This document shows positions 44,616 through 53,748 of a DNA stretch of 64,000 nt, one piece after another. Source of the DNA: Flavobacterium difficile (GTDB taxonomy: Bacteria > Bacteroidota > Bacteroidia > Flavobacteriales > Flavobacteriaceae); NCBI RefSeq assembly GCF_011392115.1, contig NZ_JAAJBT010000002.1:1-64000 (forward strand), given 5' to 3'. Within the stretch, counting starts at the first letter, position 1. Each line of letters opens with the position of its first letter. The notes beneath the pieces are model-generated. The model worked only from the letters and a program-made list of their open reading frames with translations. It did not search any database and was not told the origin of the DNA. A program made the position numbers and the translations under genes.

Positions 44616-45925
44616 TGTCGCCAAATCACCAAATCACCCAATCACCAATTCGCATTGCTATCCTTGGATTAGGTTATGTAGGACTTCCATTAGCAAGATT
44701 ATTTGCTACTAAGTATCCTGTGATAGGTTTCGATATTAATGAGCAAAGAATTACCGAATTAAACAACGGAATCGATTTGACTTTAGAAGTGGAAGAAGAT
44801 TTGTTGAAATCGGTTTTAAAAACTCATAACTCAACACTTATAACCAATTATTTGCATTGTTCTAATAAGTTGGAGGATATTGCGGATTGTAATTATTACA
44901 TCGTTACCGTTCCAACGCCAGTAGATAAACACAACAAACCTGATTTAACACCACTTTATAAAGCAAGTGAGACCGTTGCAAAAGTTTTAAAAAAAGGCGA
45001 TATTGTTATTTATGAATCTACTGTTTATCCGGGTGTTACAGAAGACGAATGTGTTCCCGTTTTAGAAAAATTATCAGGATTAAAATTTAATATCGATTTC
45101 TTTGCAGGATATTCTCCTGAAAGAATTAATCCAGGTGATAAAGAACATACTGTAGATAAAATATTAAAAGTTACCGCAGGTTCTACTCCAGAAATAGGCG
45201 TAAAAGTCGATGCCTTATACAATAGTGTCATCACGGCAGGCACGCATTTAGCCCCAACAATAAAAGTGGCGGAAGCTGCTAAAGTTATAGAAAACTCACA
45301 ACGCGATATCAATATTGCCTTCGTAAATGAATTAGCAAAAATATTTAATATTTTAGATATCAATACGCAAGATGTATTAGAAGCCGCTGGTACTAAATGG
45401 AATTTTCTTCCTTTTAAACCAGGTTTAGTAGGCGGACATTGCATTGGAGTTGACCCGTACTACTTGGCTCAAAAAGCTATAGAAGCTGGTTATCATCCAG
45501 AAATTATTTTGGCTGGTCGCCGAATGAATGACAGTATGGGTGAATATGTAGCTTCAGAAGTAGTGAAGTTAATGATTAAAAAAGAAATCGTTTTGCATAA
45601 AGCAGAAGTATTGCTTTTAGGAATCACTTTTAAAGAAAATTGTCCAGATGTAAGAAATACTAAAATCGTAGATATTGTTCATGCTTTGAAAGAATATGGC
45701 ATAAATATTACCATTTATGATCCATGGGCAAAACCAGAAGAAGTGCTTCATGAATATGGTATAGTAACTACTAAAACGCTTCCAGTAACTCAATTTGATG
45801 CGCTAATTTTAGGTGTTTCTCATTCCGTATTTCATGATTTAGATATCAAATCTTTAACAAAAAACAATAATGTTGTTTATGATGTTAAAGGATTTCTTAA
45901 CACAGAAGTTGACGGAAGATTATAA
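44615..45925 (+). CDS. tviB: UDP-N-acetyl-hexosamine 6-dehydrogenase (TviB/WbpA-like)
   Basis: A 436-residue nucleotide-sugar dehydrogenase. The Rossmann motif GLGYVGLPLARLFA, VPTPVDKHNKPDLTPL, the YESTVYPGVTE loop, SPERINPGDKEHT and the catalytic GGHCIGVDPYYLA are all seen. The GVDPYYL context is that of the UDP-GlcNAc/GalNAc dehydrogenases, distinct from the UDP-glucose enzyme at 42523. The N-terminus MSPNHQITQSPIR before the conserved IAILGLGYVG is unusual: it is translated from four octamer repeats (44621-44652). An ATG at 44603 is an alternative start. Confidence 0.9.
   Translation: MSPNHQITQSPIRIAILGLGYVGLPLARLFATKYPVIGFDINEQRITELNNGIDLTLEVEEDLLKSVLKTHNSTLITNYLHCSNKLEDIADCNYYIVTVPTPVDKHNKPDLTPLYKASETVAKVLKKGDIVIYESTVYPGVTEDECVPVLEKLSGLKFNIDFFAGYSPERINPGDKEHTVDKILKVTAGSTPEIGVKVDALYNSVITAGTHLAPTIKVAEAAKVIENSQRDINIAFVNELAKIFNILDINTQDVLEAAGTKWNFLPFKPGLVGGHCIGVDPYYLAQKAIEAGYHPEIILAGRRMNDSMGEYVASEVVKLMIKKEIVLHKAEVLLLGITFKENCPDVRNTKIVDIVHALKEYGINITIYDPWAKPEEVLHEYGIVTTKTLPVTQFDALILGVSHSVFHDLDIKSLTKNNNVVYDVKGFLNTEVDGRL
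44621..44652. repeat. Octamer repeats inside the start of the tviB-like gene
   Basis: CCAAATCA, CCAAATCA, CCCAATCA, CCAATTCG in perfect phase, half the 16-base period of the array before the four-helix-bundle gene. They encode the added N-terminal residues of the dehydrogenase. In inverted orientation (TGATTTGG) they loosely resemble the 16-nt unit, so they may be the other end of the same element. Confidence 0.6.
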
Positions 45926-45935
45926 TTGTTTGATT

Positions 45936-46706
45936 ATGAAAGTAGTAATATTAGCAGGGGGTTTTGGTTCTCGATTGTCTGAGGAGACCAGTTTAAAACC
46001 TAAACCTATGGTTGAAATTGGTGGAATGCCTATTTTATGGCATATCATGAAAATTTATAGTGCACATGGCTTTAATGAGTTTATCATTCTTTGCGGATAC
46101 AAAGGATATATGATTAAAGAATATTTTGCCAATTATTATGCACATTTGAGCGATATGACTATTGATCTTGAAAAAAATACAATTTCCTATCACAAAAATA
46201 AAGCGGAACATTGGAAAATTACATTAGTAGATACTGGATTAGAAAGTATGACTGGTGGAAGAATAAAACGTGTACGAGATTATTTAGGAGAAGATCCTTT
46301 CTTTTTAACATATGGAGATGGTTTATCTAATGTAAATATTAAAGATTTACTTGATTTTCATCAATCGCATAAAGGTGCTATTACTATGACTGCAGTTCAA
46401 CCAGAAGGGAGATTTGGGTCGTTACAAATAGGTGATAACAATGAAGTTGTAAGTTTTACAGAAAAACCAAAAGGCGACGGTGTGTGGATCAATGGTGGTT
46501 TTTTTGTATGTGAAGCTAAAATTTTCGATTATTTAGAAAATGATGCTACCATTTTTGAAAAGCAACCTTTGGAGCAATTGGCACAAGATGGTGAATTGTT
46601 TTCTTTTAAACATACCGATTTTTGGAAACCGATGGACATGTTACGCGATAAAATGGAATTGGAAGAAATGTGGAAAAATGACCTTGCCCCATGGAAAATT
46701 TGGTAA
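45936..46706 (+). CDS. rfbF: Glucose-1-phosphate cytidylyltransferase
   Basis: A 256-residue nucleotidyltransferase that makes CDP-glucose from glucose-1-phosphate and CTP. It begins MKVVILAGGFGSRLSEETSLKPKPMVEIGGMPILWHIMKIY, the RfbF/DdhA signature, with the metal aspartate in LTYGDGLSNV and the EKPKGDGVWINGGFFV region. Full length for the family. The ATG at 45936 was chosen because the protein family starts there. It overlaps rfbG by 16 bases and opens the CDP-6-deoxyhexose cassette. Confidence 0.93.
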   Translation: MKVVILAGGFGSRLSEETSLKPKPMVEIGGMPILWHIMKIYSAHGFNEFIILCGYKGYMIKEYFANYYAHLSDMTIDLEKNTISYHKNKAEHWKITLVDTGLESMTGGRIKRVRDYLGEDPFFLTYGDGLSNVNIKDLLDFHQSHKGAITMTAVQPEGRFGSLQIGDNNEVVSFTEKPKGDGVWINGGFFVCEAKIFDYLENDATIFEKQPLEQLAQDGELFSFKHTDFWKPMDMLRDKMELEEMWKNDLAPWKIW

Positions 46707-47785
46707 CTTCATCATTAGCTTATTACACGTCTAATTTTCAGGGGAAAAAAGTCTTTGTAACCGGGCACACTGGTTTTAAAGGAACTTGGCTATTGGTTTT
46801 GTTAGATAAATTAGGCGCCCTAACCAAAGGATATGCCTTAGCACCAGAAAATAATAAAAAAATTTTTGAGGAAATAGCACAAGAAATAACTTTTGAAAGT
46901 TGTATCGATACAATTTTAAATTACGATTCTTTAGAACGTGAGATTTTAGCTTTTCAACCCGATTTTATTTTTCATTTAGCAGCTCAACCGTTAGTAAGAT
47001 TGAGTTATGAAATTCCTTTAGAAACTTTTCAGGTGAACGTAATTGGAACGGCTAATGTTTTAAATGCAGCAAGAAAGTTAGAGAATGCTTGTCAAATTAT
47101 TTGCATTACCACTGATAAAGTATACCACAATAAAGAAGAAATGTATGCCTATACCGAGAACGATCCCTTAGGAGGATACGATCCATATAGTGCTAGTAAA
47201 GCGGCTTGTGAATTAGTTATTGATTCTTATAGAAAGTCTTATTTTAATGTTCAAGATTTTTCTACACACCAAAAGGGGCTTGCTAGTGTGCGAGCGGGTA
47301 ATGTGATTGGTGGTGGCGATTGGTCTACAGATAGGTTGCTCCCAGATATCATGTATTCATTACAAAATGATGTAGAAATTTGTGTTAGAAATCCGAATTC
47401 TATTCGCCCTTGGCAGCATGTGTTAGAGCCTTTGTTTGGTTATTTGAATTTAGCCATTCATTTAAAAAATGATCCCATAAAATTTGGAACATCGTATAAT
47501 TTTGGGCCTTCTGTAGCTGATAATTTAACCGTTATTGAAGTGGTGAAACAAGCCATTGCAGTTTATGGAAGTGGAAGTTATGTGGTACCTGAATTGACTC
47601 AGCAGCCGCATGAAGCCAATTTGTTGCAGTTGGATATTTCTAAAGTAAAGGCACATTTAAATTGGGAGCCAAAATTTTCTGCAGCGGAGGCCATAGCTCT
47701 TACTGTTCATTGGTATAAAAATCATTATCATTCTACAAATGCTTATCAATTAATAGCGCAAGATATCGACCGTTTTTTTAATTAA
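46691..47785 (+). CDS. rfbG: CDP-glucose 4,6-dehydratase
   Basis: A 364-residue SDR enzyme converting CDP-glucose to CDP-4-keto-6-deoxyglucose. It shows VFVTGHTGFKGTWLLVLL, HLAAQPLVRLSYEIPLETFQVNVIGT, ITTDKVYHNKE, the catalytic YDPYSASKAACE, RAGNVIGGGDWSTDRLLPD, and IRPWQHVLEPLFGYL. All are standard for RfbG/DdhB. It is coupled to rfbF by overlap and followed by a reductase gene after 19 bases. Confidence 0.94.
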   Translation: MENLVTSSLAYYTSNFQGKKVFVTGHTGFKGTWLLVLLDKLGALTKGYALAPENNKKIFEEIAQEITFESCIDTILNYDSLEREILAFQPDFIFHLAAQPLVRLSYEIPLETFQVNVIGTANVLNAARKLENACQIICITTDKVYHNKEEMYAYTENDPLGGYDPYSASKAACELVIDSYRKSYFNVQDFSTHQKGLASVRAGNVIGGGDWSTDRLLPDIMYSLQNDVEICVRNPNSIRPWQHVLEPLFGYLNLAIHLKNDPIKFGTSYNFGPSVADNLTVIEVVKQAIAVYGSGSYVVPELTQQPHEANLLQLDISKVKAHLNWEPKFSAAEAIALTVHWYKNHYHSTNAYQLIAQDIDRFFN

Positions 47786-47804
47786 TTTTTATATCATTTG
47801 CCCC

Positions 47805-48713
47805 ATGAAAAAAATTGCAATTTTAGGATGTACTTCTTTTTTAGCTCAAAAATATGTTGCTTTTTTTGCTCCTTATTCAGACTATGAGTTCGTGTTGTTT
47901 GGCAGTAAACCTACTCACGAAACACATGCGTTTTATAACTATTCGTTACCCGATTATCCACTCGATTTAGCAGTTCTAGCATCCTGTGATTTTGTTTTTT
48001 ATTTTTCTGCTGCAGGTGTACAAGCTAACGTCACAACAGCCAACTCTTTACTTTATTCTGTTAATGTTTATGAGCCTATTGCCATTTCACAGTATTTAGA
48101 AACAATTGATTTCAAAGGGCAATTTATCACTTTTGGTTCTTATTTTGAAATGGGGTATACCACTGCGCAACACTATGCATCTGTTAAGGAGCTAATTCAT
48201 GCTGATGGTCAGGTTCCAAATCATTATTGTAATTCTAAACGTCTTCTTACTAGATACATTCATGGTAATATTCACCGAATTAATTGGTTGCATTTTATTT
48301 TACCTACTATTTATGGTCCGGGAGAGAATAAAGCGAGATTGGTACCTTATTTAGTAGATGCTATTCAGAATGCAACTCCTATTCAAGTGACATCTGGTTC
48401 GCAAATAAGACAATACCTACATGTTGACGATGTGGTGCATTTATTAGCAAAGATTACTCAGTCGACTTCCAACCCTAATGGGATTTTTAACGTAAGTACG
48501 AAAGAAGCTTTCAGTATTAAACATATTATTGATACCGTTTTCGAAACGTTACACTTTGTGCCTAACGCTGCAGTTTCATTAATTCAAAGAGAGGATACTA
48601 TGATGTCTTTTTTAGCAATAGATGCAACGGAAACATCGCGTGTTTTTAATTGGAATGCTACACTTTCTTTACAAGATGGAATTAAAACTTATATAACAGA
48701 TGTTACAAAATAA
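47805..48713 (+). CDS. NAD-dependent epimerase/reductase, probably acting on a CDP-sugar
   Basis: A 302-residue SDR of the nucleotide-sugar epimerase/reductase type (KIAILGCTSFLAQKYVAFF, VFYFSAAGVQANVTTA, FGSYFEMG, HYCNSKRLLTRYI with the Tyr-x-x-x-Lys-like arrangement, LPTIYGPGENKARLVPYL and QYLHVDDVVHLL). Following rfbF and rfbG it probably reduces the C4 keto group of the CDP-6-deoxy sugar (as AscF/RfbJ-type enzymes do). The exact product sugar cannot be deduced. It overlaps the next gene by 14 bases. Confidence 0.78.
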   Translation: MKKIAILGCTSFLAQKYVAFFAPYSDYEFVLFGSKPTHETHAFYNYSLPDYPLDLAVLASCDFVFYFSAAGVQANVTTANSLLYSVNVYEPIAISQYLETIDFKGQFITFGSYFEMGYTTAQHYASVKELIHADGQVPNHYCNSKRLLTRYIHGNIHRINWLHFILPTIYGPGENKARLVPYLVDAIQNATPIQVTSGSQIRQYLHVDDVVHLLAKITQSTSNPNGIFNVSTKEAFSIKHIIDTVFETLHFVPNAAVSLIQREDTMMSFLAIDATETSRVFNWNATLSLQDGIKTYITDVTK

Positions 48714-49098
48714 AATTGAAATTATATCTAGAAATAGAATTGAAGATCATCGAGGTTGGTTTTTAAAAGTGATTACAGGAACAGAAAACCATTTGTCTCC
48801 TACTTTAGGTGAGTTTTATGTTACGGTTGCACAACCTAATCAGTCGAAAGGCGGACATTATCATCCAATAGCCAAGGAGTGGTTTACTTTATTAAAAGGC
48901 AGTTGTGTTTTAGAGTTAATAGATATTGAAACTAAAGAATATATTTCTTTGGAGTTAAACGAAAATCAACCGCAAACTATTTTTGTGCCCAATAATATTG
49001 CTCATAATTTTAAAAATAATTCAGCTTCTGAGTTTATTCTTTTGGCTTATTCAGATATTTTATACAACCCAACTGATACGCTTGTTTATCCTTTTTAA
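48700..49098 (+). CDS. Cupin sugar epimerase/isomerase-like (WxcM/RmlC-type)
   Basis: A 132-residue single-domain cupin (EDHRGWFLKV, EFYVTVAQPNQSKGGHYHPIAKEWFTLLKGSCVLELI, PQTIFVPNNIAHNFKNN). Histidines of HYHP and the IAHNF segment follow the pattern of sugar 3,5-epimerases and 3,4-ketoisomerases. Placed between the reductase and the flippase genes, it probably epimerises the CDP-4-keto-6-deoxy intermediate. No C3-deoxygenation enzymes are present nearby, so the product is likely a plain 6-deoxyhexose. Confidence 0.75.
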   Translation: MLQNKIEIISRNRIEDHRGWFLKVITGTENHLSPTLGEFYVTVAQPNQSKGGHYHPIAKEWFTLLKGSCVLELIDIETKEYISLELNENQPQTIFVPNNIAHNFKNNSASEFILLAYSDILYNPTDTLVYPF

Positions 49099-49100
49099 TT

Positions 49101-50327
49101 TTGAAAAAAATACTGTTTTCAAATATCGTTTTTTCCGTTTTAGTTCTATTTTTTGGATTAATTGGGTCAATATTAATTAGTCGGGTTTTAGGACCAGCAC
49201 AGCGTGGAGAAATTGCTGCTATTTTACTTTGGCCTTCGTTATTATTGTATTTAGGCTCTTTTGGAACGTATCAATCTGTTATTTATTTTTTTTCTAAAGA
49301 AAATAGAAACCTAAAGCACATTAATGGTACATTTTTGTATGTAACAGCGCTAAATTCTATTGTAAGTATTTTAGTGGGGAGTCTTTTAATTTTTGTCACA
49401 CTACATGCTTTAAGTCTGCATTTAAAGTGGTATAGCTTACTATTGTTGGTTACATTACCTTTTTCTATTTTTAATCAATTGGTTGCTTCTTTATTACAAG
49501 CAAAATCGAAATTTAAAGTTTTTAATATTACTCGACTTTTTTTTCCAGTAGTTTATTTTATTGGAATTTTATTCCTTTTTTTCTTCCATATTTTAACGGT
49601 TGAAACAATTATTTGGATCCAGATAGGCATAACTTTACTTCAGTTTTTACTGTTTTTAAAAATTTATACGATTCACTTTTCAACAGGTTTTAGTCTATCC
49701 ATTCATAAAAAGACAATTAAAATCATCTATAATTATGGTTTTAAGGTTTGGGTTGGCGATTTGTCTCAGGGCCTCAATATAAAAATGGATCAAATTTTAA
49801 TTTCTAGTTTGTTGCTTTCAGCGGACTTAGGTATTTATGTTGTAGCCAATAGTTTAGCTAGTTTTACTTCCATAATTCCCACGGCTTATAAAACGGTTTT
49901 TTTGCCTAAAGTTGCCTCATTAAAATCGCACTTTGATAAAAAAACGTTAGCTTCAAAGGTACTGTTGCAATTTTTTATGTTGAATGGACTCACAACAGTT
50001 TTTGCCTTGTTTTGCACTCCTTTTGCGCTTCCTATGTTATTTGGTGATGCCTTTTTAGCTGCGATTCCTATTGCTTTGATTTTGTTGGTTGGGTATTTCT
50101 TTTTGAATTTAAAAACCGTAATGGCTGCCCTTGTTCAAGGCTTTGGAAAGCCTTTGTTTTCCAGTTATGCTGAAATTTTTGGGTTAGTCATTTTAGTGTT
50201 TTTAATTTATCCTTTAACCGTTGCGTTTCAACTTACGGGTGCTTGTGTGGCTATATCAATTTCATATTTTTTTCAATTTAGTTTCTTATATGTTTTATAT
50301 TTGCGTTACCTAAATCAAAATAAATGA
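49101..50327 (+). CDS. O-unit flippase (Wzx-like)
   Basis: A 408-residue inner-membrane protein with about 11-12 hydrophobic helices. The start LFGLIGSILISRVLGPAQRGEIAAILLWPSLL is typical of the polysaccharide-synthesis (MATE-like) flippase family. It moves lipid-linked repeat units to the periplasm. The start is TTG at 49101 (KKILFSNIVFSVLV), two bases after the cupin stop; no ATG gives a complete first helix. It overlaps the next gene by four bases (ATGA). Confidence 0.85.
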   Translation: MKKILFSNIVFSVLVLFFGLIGSILISRVLGPAQRGEIAAILLWPSLLLYLGSFGTYQSVIYFFSKENRNLKHINGTFLYVTALNSIVSILVGSLLIFVTLHALSLHLKWYSLLLLVTLPFSIFNQLVASLLQAKSKFKVFNITRLFFPVVYFIGILFLFFFHILTVETIIWIQIGITLLQFLLFLKIYTIHFSTGFSLSIHKKTIKIIYNYGFKVWVGDLSQGLNIKMDQILISSLLLSADLGIYVVANSLASFTSIIPTAYKTVFLPKVASLKSHFDKKTLASKVLLQFFMLNGLTTVFALFCTPFALPMLFGDAFLAAIPIALILLVGYFFLNLKTVMAALVQGFGKPLFSSYAEIFGLVILVFLIYPLTVAFQLTGACVAISISYFFQFSFLYVLYLRYLNQNK

Positions 50328-51352
50328 CCCTACTGTCTATTGCTTTGCCTGTTTTTAATGGTGCCAATTTTATTAGAGAAGCCATAGAAAGTATTTTACA
50401 ACAAGATAGTTTAGCTTTCGAATTAGTTGTTGTAGATAATGCTTCCACAGATAATACTGTAGCGATTGTTAGCGAATATCAATCGGATTCAAGGCTTAAA
50501 ATTATTACTTGTCCAGATCATGTAGGACAAGTGGCTAATGTGAACCGCTCCGTTTCTTATTGTAGTTCCAAATGGATACATTTTTTTTGTCATGATGATA
50601 TCATGTTAAAAGGTTGCGTGACTGAGGTAGTTCGGATTATTTCAAATTTGCCAACGGATCATGATGTAGCTTTAATTAGTCATCAACCTGCCTGGCTCTT
50701 TTCGAATCAAATGGTAAAAGCACCTTTTAATGCGATCAATGGAGTTACCATTCATCCTTATGATGTGTTTTACAAAAGCATCGTCCTAGAAAAGACTACT
50801 TATCAGATTCATCCTAAAGCCATTACTGCTACCTCACTATTTGAAGGAGTAACTACTTATTTTCCAGCTTTAACGACTGCTGTTGTTCGGAAAGACATTT
50901 TCTTACAAATAGGTCAATTTGATGCTCAATATATTCATTTTGATATTTTTTTATGGATGAAGTTAGTACGAGATTATGCTTATATAGAAATTTCTGAAGC
51001 CATGACACTAACTCGTATTCATGGTGCCCAAGTAGCAGTAGATGCCAGAAAAACTTTTCGTACTTTTCAGGATAACAGACTTTTTTGGCCCAATTATTTG
51101 TCTTACTTAGGCTTGCCTAAAAGTTTAAAAAATAAGGCTTTTATTTTTTTGAAGTGCGCTACCACTGCTACTGGAATTTTAGCTGTTACTGTTTTAAAAT
51201 CTGGATGGATTTCAGGTTTAAAATTACTTCCTTACCTTCCGTTTTGGTATTGGTGGTTTATTATATTATATTTACCCATGCGTGTTTGGAGAGAAAAACA
51301 AAATTGTAAAGAAATTGAACAATATGTACCTCTTGAATACATTTATCCTTAA
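50324..51352 (+). CDS. Family 2 glycosyltransferase
   Basis: A 342-residue GT-A enzyme. It begins LLSIALPVFNGANFIREAIESIL, has the nucleotide-binding VVDNASTDNT and the metal-binding FFCHDDIM (DxD-like). The C-terminal 70 residues contain a hydrophobic hairpin (AFIFLKCATTATGILAVTVL ... LPYLPFWYWWFIILYLP) that likely anchors it to the membrane. Donor and acceptor are unknown. It overlaps the flippase gene by four bases. Confidence 0.88.
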   Translation: MTLLSIALPVFNGANFIREAIESILQQDSLAFELVVVDNASTDNTVAIVSEYQSDSRLKIITCPDHVGQVANVNRSVSYCSSKWIHFFCHDDIMLKGCVTEVVRIISNLPTDHDVALISHQPAWLFSNQMVKAPFNAINGVTIHPYDVFYKSIVLEKTTYQIHPKAITATSLFEGVTTYFPALTTAVVRKDIFLQIGQFDAQYIHFDIFLWMKLVRDYAYIEISEAMTLTRIHGAQVAVDARKTFRTFQDNRLFWPNYLSYLGLPKSLKNKAFIFLKCATTATGILAVTVLKSGWISGLKLLPYLPFWYWWFIILYLPMRVWREKQNCKEIEQYVPLEYIYP

Positions 51353-51361
51353 ATAAAACTT

Positions 51362-52054
51362 ATGAATTATAACGATAGCAATTCCGAATATTTAGCGCTT
51401 ACTAAAACGTGGCATGTAGAAGATTCACCATGGAAGGCAAGTCAAATTTATTCTCTACTACAAAAAAACAACATTTCTTTCCAAACAATGGTTGAGGTGG
51501 GATGTGGGTTTGGTGAAATTTTGTATCATCTGGATGCGACATATAATGATAGTACCAAACAATATAAAGGTTTTGATATTGCTGAAGATGCTATTCAACA
51601 AGCTCAAAAGAAACACAAAGAAAATGTTACTTTTCATTTGGAGGATTTTACCCGTTCTAACACCTTTCATGACGTTCTTTTAATGGTTGATGTTTTTGAA
51701 CATGTGCCGGATTACTTGGGCTTTTTGGAGCAATGTAAAACTAAGGCTACTTATAAAGTATTTCATATTCCACTTGACATGCATGTGAGTGCTTTGTTTA
51801 GAAATAAAATGGCACCGGGACGCTATGAGATTGGACATCTGCATTATTTTTGTAAAGAAACAGCTTTGTCTACTTTAGAAGGTTCTGGATATAAAGTACT
51901 CGACTTTTGTTATACGAATGGTGCTAATGAACTACCAAATCGACAGCTTAAAACCAAATTGGCTAATATCCCAAGAAATATTTTATATCCCATTTTTCCA
52001 GACTTTACTGTAAAATTATTGGGTGGGTATTCGTTATTGGTGTTAACCACTTAA
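51362..52054 (+). CDS. Class I SAM-dependent methyltransferase
   Basis: A 230-residue methyltransferase with motif I MVEVGCGFGEILY and the post-motif acidic residue in YKGFDIAEDA. Motif IV lies around LLMVDVFEHVPDY. Its position within a run of glycosyltransferase genes suggests it methylates a glycan or lipid-linked sugar, but the target is not known. No unusual length or missing motif. Confidence 0.8.
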   Translation: MNYNDSNSEYLALTKTWHVEDSPWKASQIYSLLQKNNISFQTMVEVGCGFGEILYHLDATYNDSTKQYKGFDIAEDAIQQAQKKHKENVTFHLEDFTRSNTFHDVLLMVDVFEHVPDYLGFLEQCKTKATYKVFHIPLDMHVSALFRNKMAPGRYEIGHLHYFCKETALSTLEGSGYKVLDFCYTNGANELPNRQLKTKLANIPRNILYPIFPDFTVKLLGGYSLLVLTT

Positions 52055-52063
52055 TTTTACAAC

Positions 52064-52576
52064 ATGTTTTTTTTGTGTAAAAGTATTTTATCCGATTGTT
52101 TGTCTTTTCTAACTCGACTGGTTTCCTATTGCTATTGGAATAGTAAAGGTGTTAGAATTACTTTATCTTGTTCTGTTTCTATGCGAGCTAAAATACAAAA
52201 AGGGTGTGTATTTACAGGCACTACAAGTATTTCAGATCAAGCAGTTATCGGGAAATATACTTATGGTCATAATCTAAATATTCATCATGCTGTATTGGGT
52301 GATTATTGTTCCTTAGCACCCAATGTTTGCATAGGATTAGATGAACATCCATTGGATCAAAAGTCAACTCATCCTCATTTTTATACACCATTGGTTCAGA
52401 AAAATGCAATTATTGGTCATCATGTCTGGATAGGAGCACAAGCAGTTGTTGCCGCAGGAAAAATTGTGGGCGATCATGCCGTAGTAGCAGCAGGTGCCGT
52501 AGTTGTGAAAGATGTACCTGCGCATTTTTTAGTTGGAGGTGTTCCAGCCAAAACGATAAGAAATTTACTACAATGA
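52064..52576 (+). CDS. Hexapeptide-repeat acyltransferase
   Basis: A 170-residue left-handed beta-helix protein. Hexapeptide units begin near residue 45 (VSMRAKIQKGCVFTGTTSISDQAVIGKYTYG) and continue to VWIGAQAVVAAGKIVGDHAVVAAGAVVVKDVPAHFLVGGVPAKTIR. The catalytic-type histidine lies in LDEHPLDQ. It is likely an O-acetyltransferase acting on the glycan. A hydrophobic N-terminus (FFLCKSILSDCLSFLTRLVSY) is unusual for the family and may associate with the membrane. The next gene overlaps by four bases. Confidence 0.85.
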   Translation: MFFLCKSILSDCLSFLTRLVSYCYWNSKGVRITLSCSVSMRAKIQKGCVFTGTTSISDQAVIGKYTYGHNLNIHHAVLGDYCSLAPNVCIGLDEHPLDQKSTHPHFYTPLVQKNAIIGHHVWIGAQAVVAAGKIVGDHAVVAAGAVVVKDVPAHFLVGGVPAKTIRNLLQ

Positions 52577-53748
52577 CAAAGGTGAATCAGAAATATGTGG
52601 TGCTTCATTCGGGTAATCGTGATGGCTATAAAGTGGCTGAAGCCTTATTTACAGCAAATAAGTTACAGTTTTTGGTGACAGATGATTATATTTTTAGGTT
52701 TCTTCTAAAAAAACAGAATAGTATTCCACTTACTCATATAAAAACGTCTTGGTTGGCCGTGTTTTGGTTGGTTTTGTATAAGATTTTTCAGAAACAGTCG
52801 TTCCAGATATATAAAGATAATGCTTTGTCTGTTAAAGGAGCCAGTGTTGCAAATAAGTATCAAACGGCACTTATAGCTTACAGTTACTATGCACTTCCTG
52901 CTTTTGATAGGCTTAATCCAGCATTGAAGAAAATTTTATTTCAATTGCATCCTCATCCTACATACATTCAGAAGTTGTATCAAGAGGAGATAGAGGCTCT
53001 TCCAGAAGCAAAATTTTCGCTCGCACAAGAACATGAATTACAACATTCACCACATTTAGAACAATTAAAAGAAGAGGCGCATCGGGCAGATTTGATTTTT
53101 TGTGCCAGTTCATTTACCAAAAAAACCTTAGATTTTGATCGAGTTCTTGCTCCGGTACATGTGGTCCCTTATGGTGTTACTCTCTCAAAATTTGAGTATC
53201 AACCACGTGTTTTTAAAGAAGATCATTTACGTGTCATATTTGTTGGAAGTATTAACCAACGCAAAGGAATTTATTATTTGTTGGCTGCTATAAAACAATT
53301 GCAAAATGAAAATTACCCCATTCATTTAGATATTTTTGGTAGGGGTATTTTAGATGTAAATTTGGTAGAAAGTTTTCAATTAGCGCATTGTACAATACAT
53401 ATTGCTGCCAGTTTTGAAGAACTTTTAACTGGATACCATCAGTCCGATGTTTTTATTTTACCTTCTATTTGTGAAGGATTCGGACAGGTTATTTTAGAAG
53501 CAATGGCTACTGGTTTGCCTGTTATTGCTACCGATAATACGTCTTTACCTGATTTAATTTCCTCTCCTTCTGAAGGGGTAGTTGTTCCTATACGCGACAT
53601 TACGGCTATAGTGGATCAGTTAAAATTCATGTATCACCATCCTTCACTTAGGTTGGAAATGGGGAAGCAATCCCATCAAATAGCCCAACACTATACTTGG
53701 CAGGCTTTTCAACAACAATTTCTACAAAAATTGATGGCTTATGAATAA
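52573..53748 (+). CDS. Glycosyltransferase family 4
   Basis: A 391-residue GT-B enzyme. The C-terminal donor domain has FVGSINQRKGIYYLLAAIKQL and the EX7E-type motif in PSICEGFGQVILEAMATGLPVIATDNTS. Donor sugar and linkage cannot be told. It overlaps its neighbours by four and eight bases, so the whole stretch is translationally coupled. Confidence 0.88.
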   Translation: MTKVNQKYVVLHSGNRDGYKVAEALFTANKLQFLVTDDYIFRFLLKKQNSIPLTHIKTSWLAVFWLVLYKIFQKQSFQIYKDNALSVKGASVANKYQTALIAYSYYALPAFDRLNPALKKILFQLHPHPTYIQKLYQEEIEALPEAKFSLAQEHELQHSPHLEQLKEEAHRADLIFCASSFTKKTLDFDRVLAPVHVVPYGVTLSKFEYQPRVFKEDHLRVIFVGSINQRKGIYYLLAAIKQLQNENYPIHLDIFGRGILDVNLVESFQLAHCTIHIAASFEELLTGYHQSDVFILPSICEGFGQVILEAMATGLPVIATDNTSLPDLISSPSEGVVVPIRDITAIVDQLKFMYHHPSLRLEMGKQSHQIAQHYTWQAFQQQFLQKLMAYE

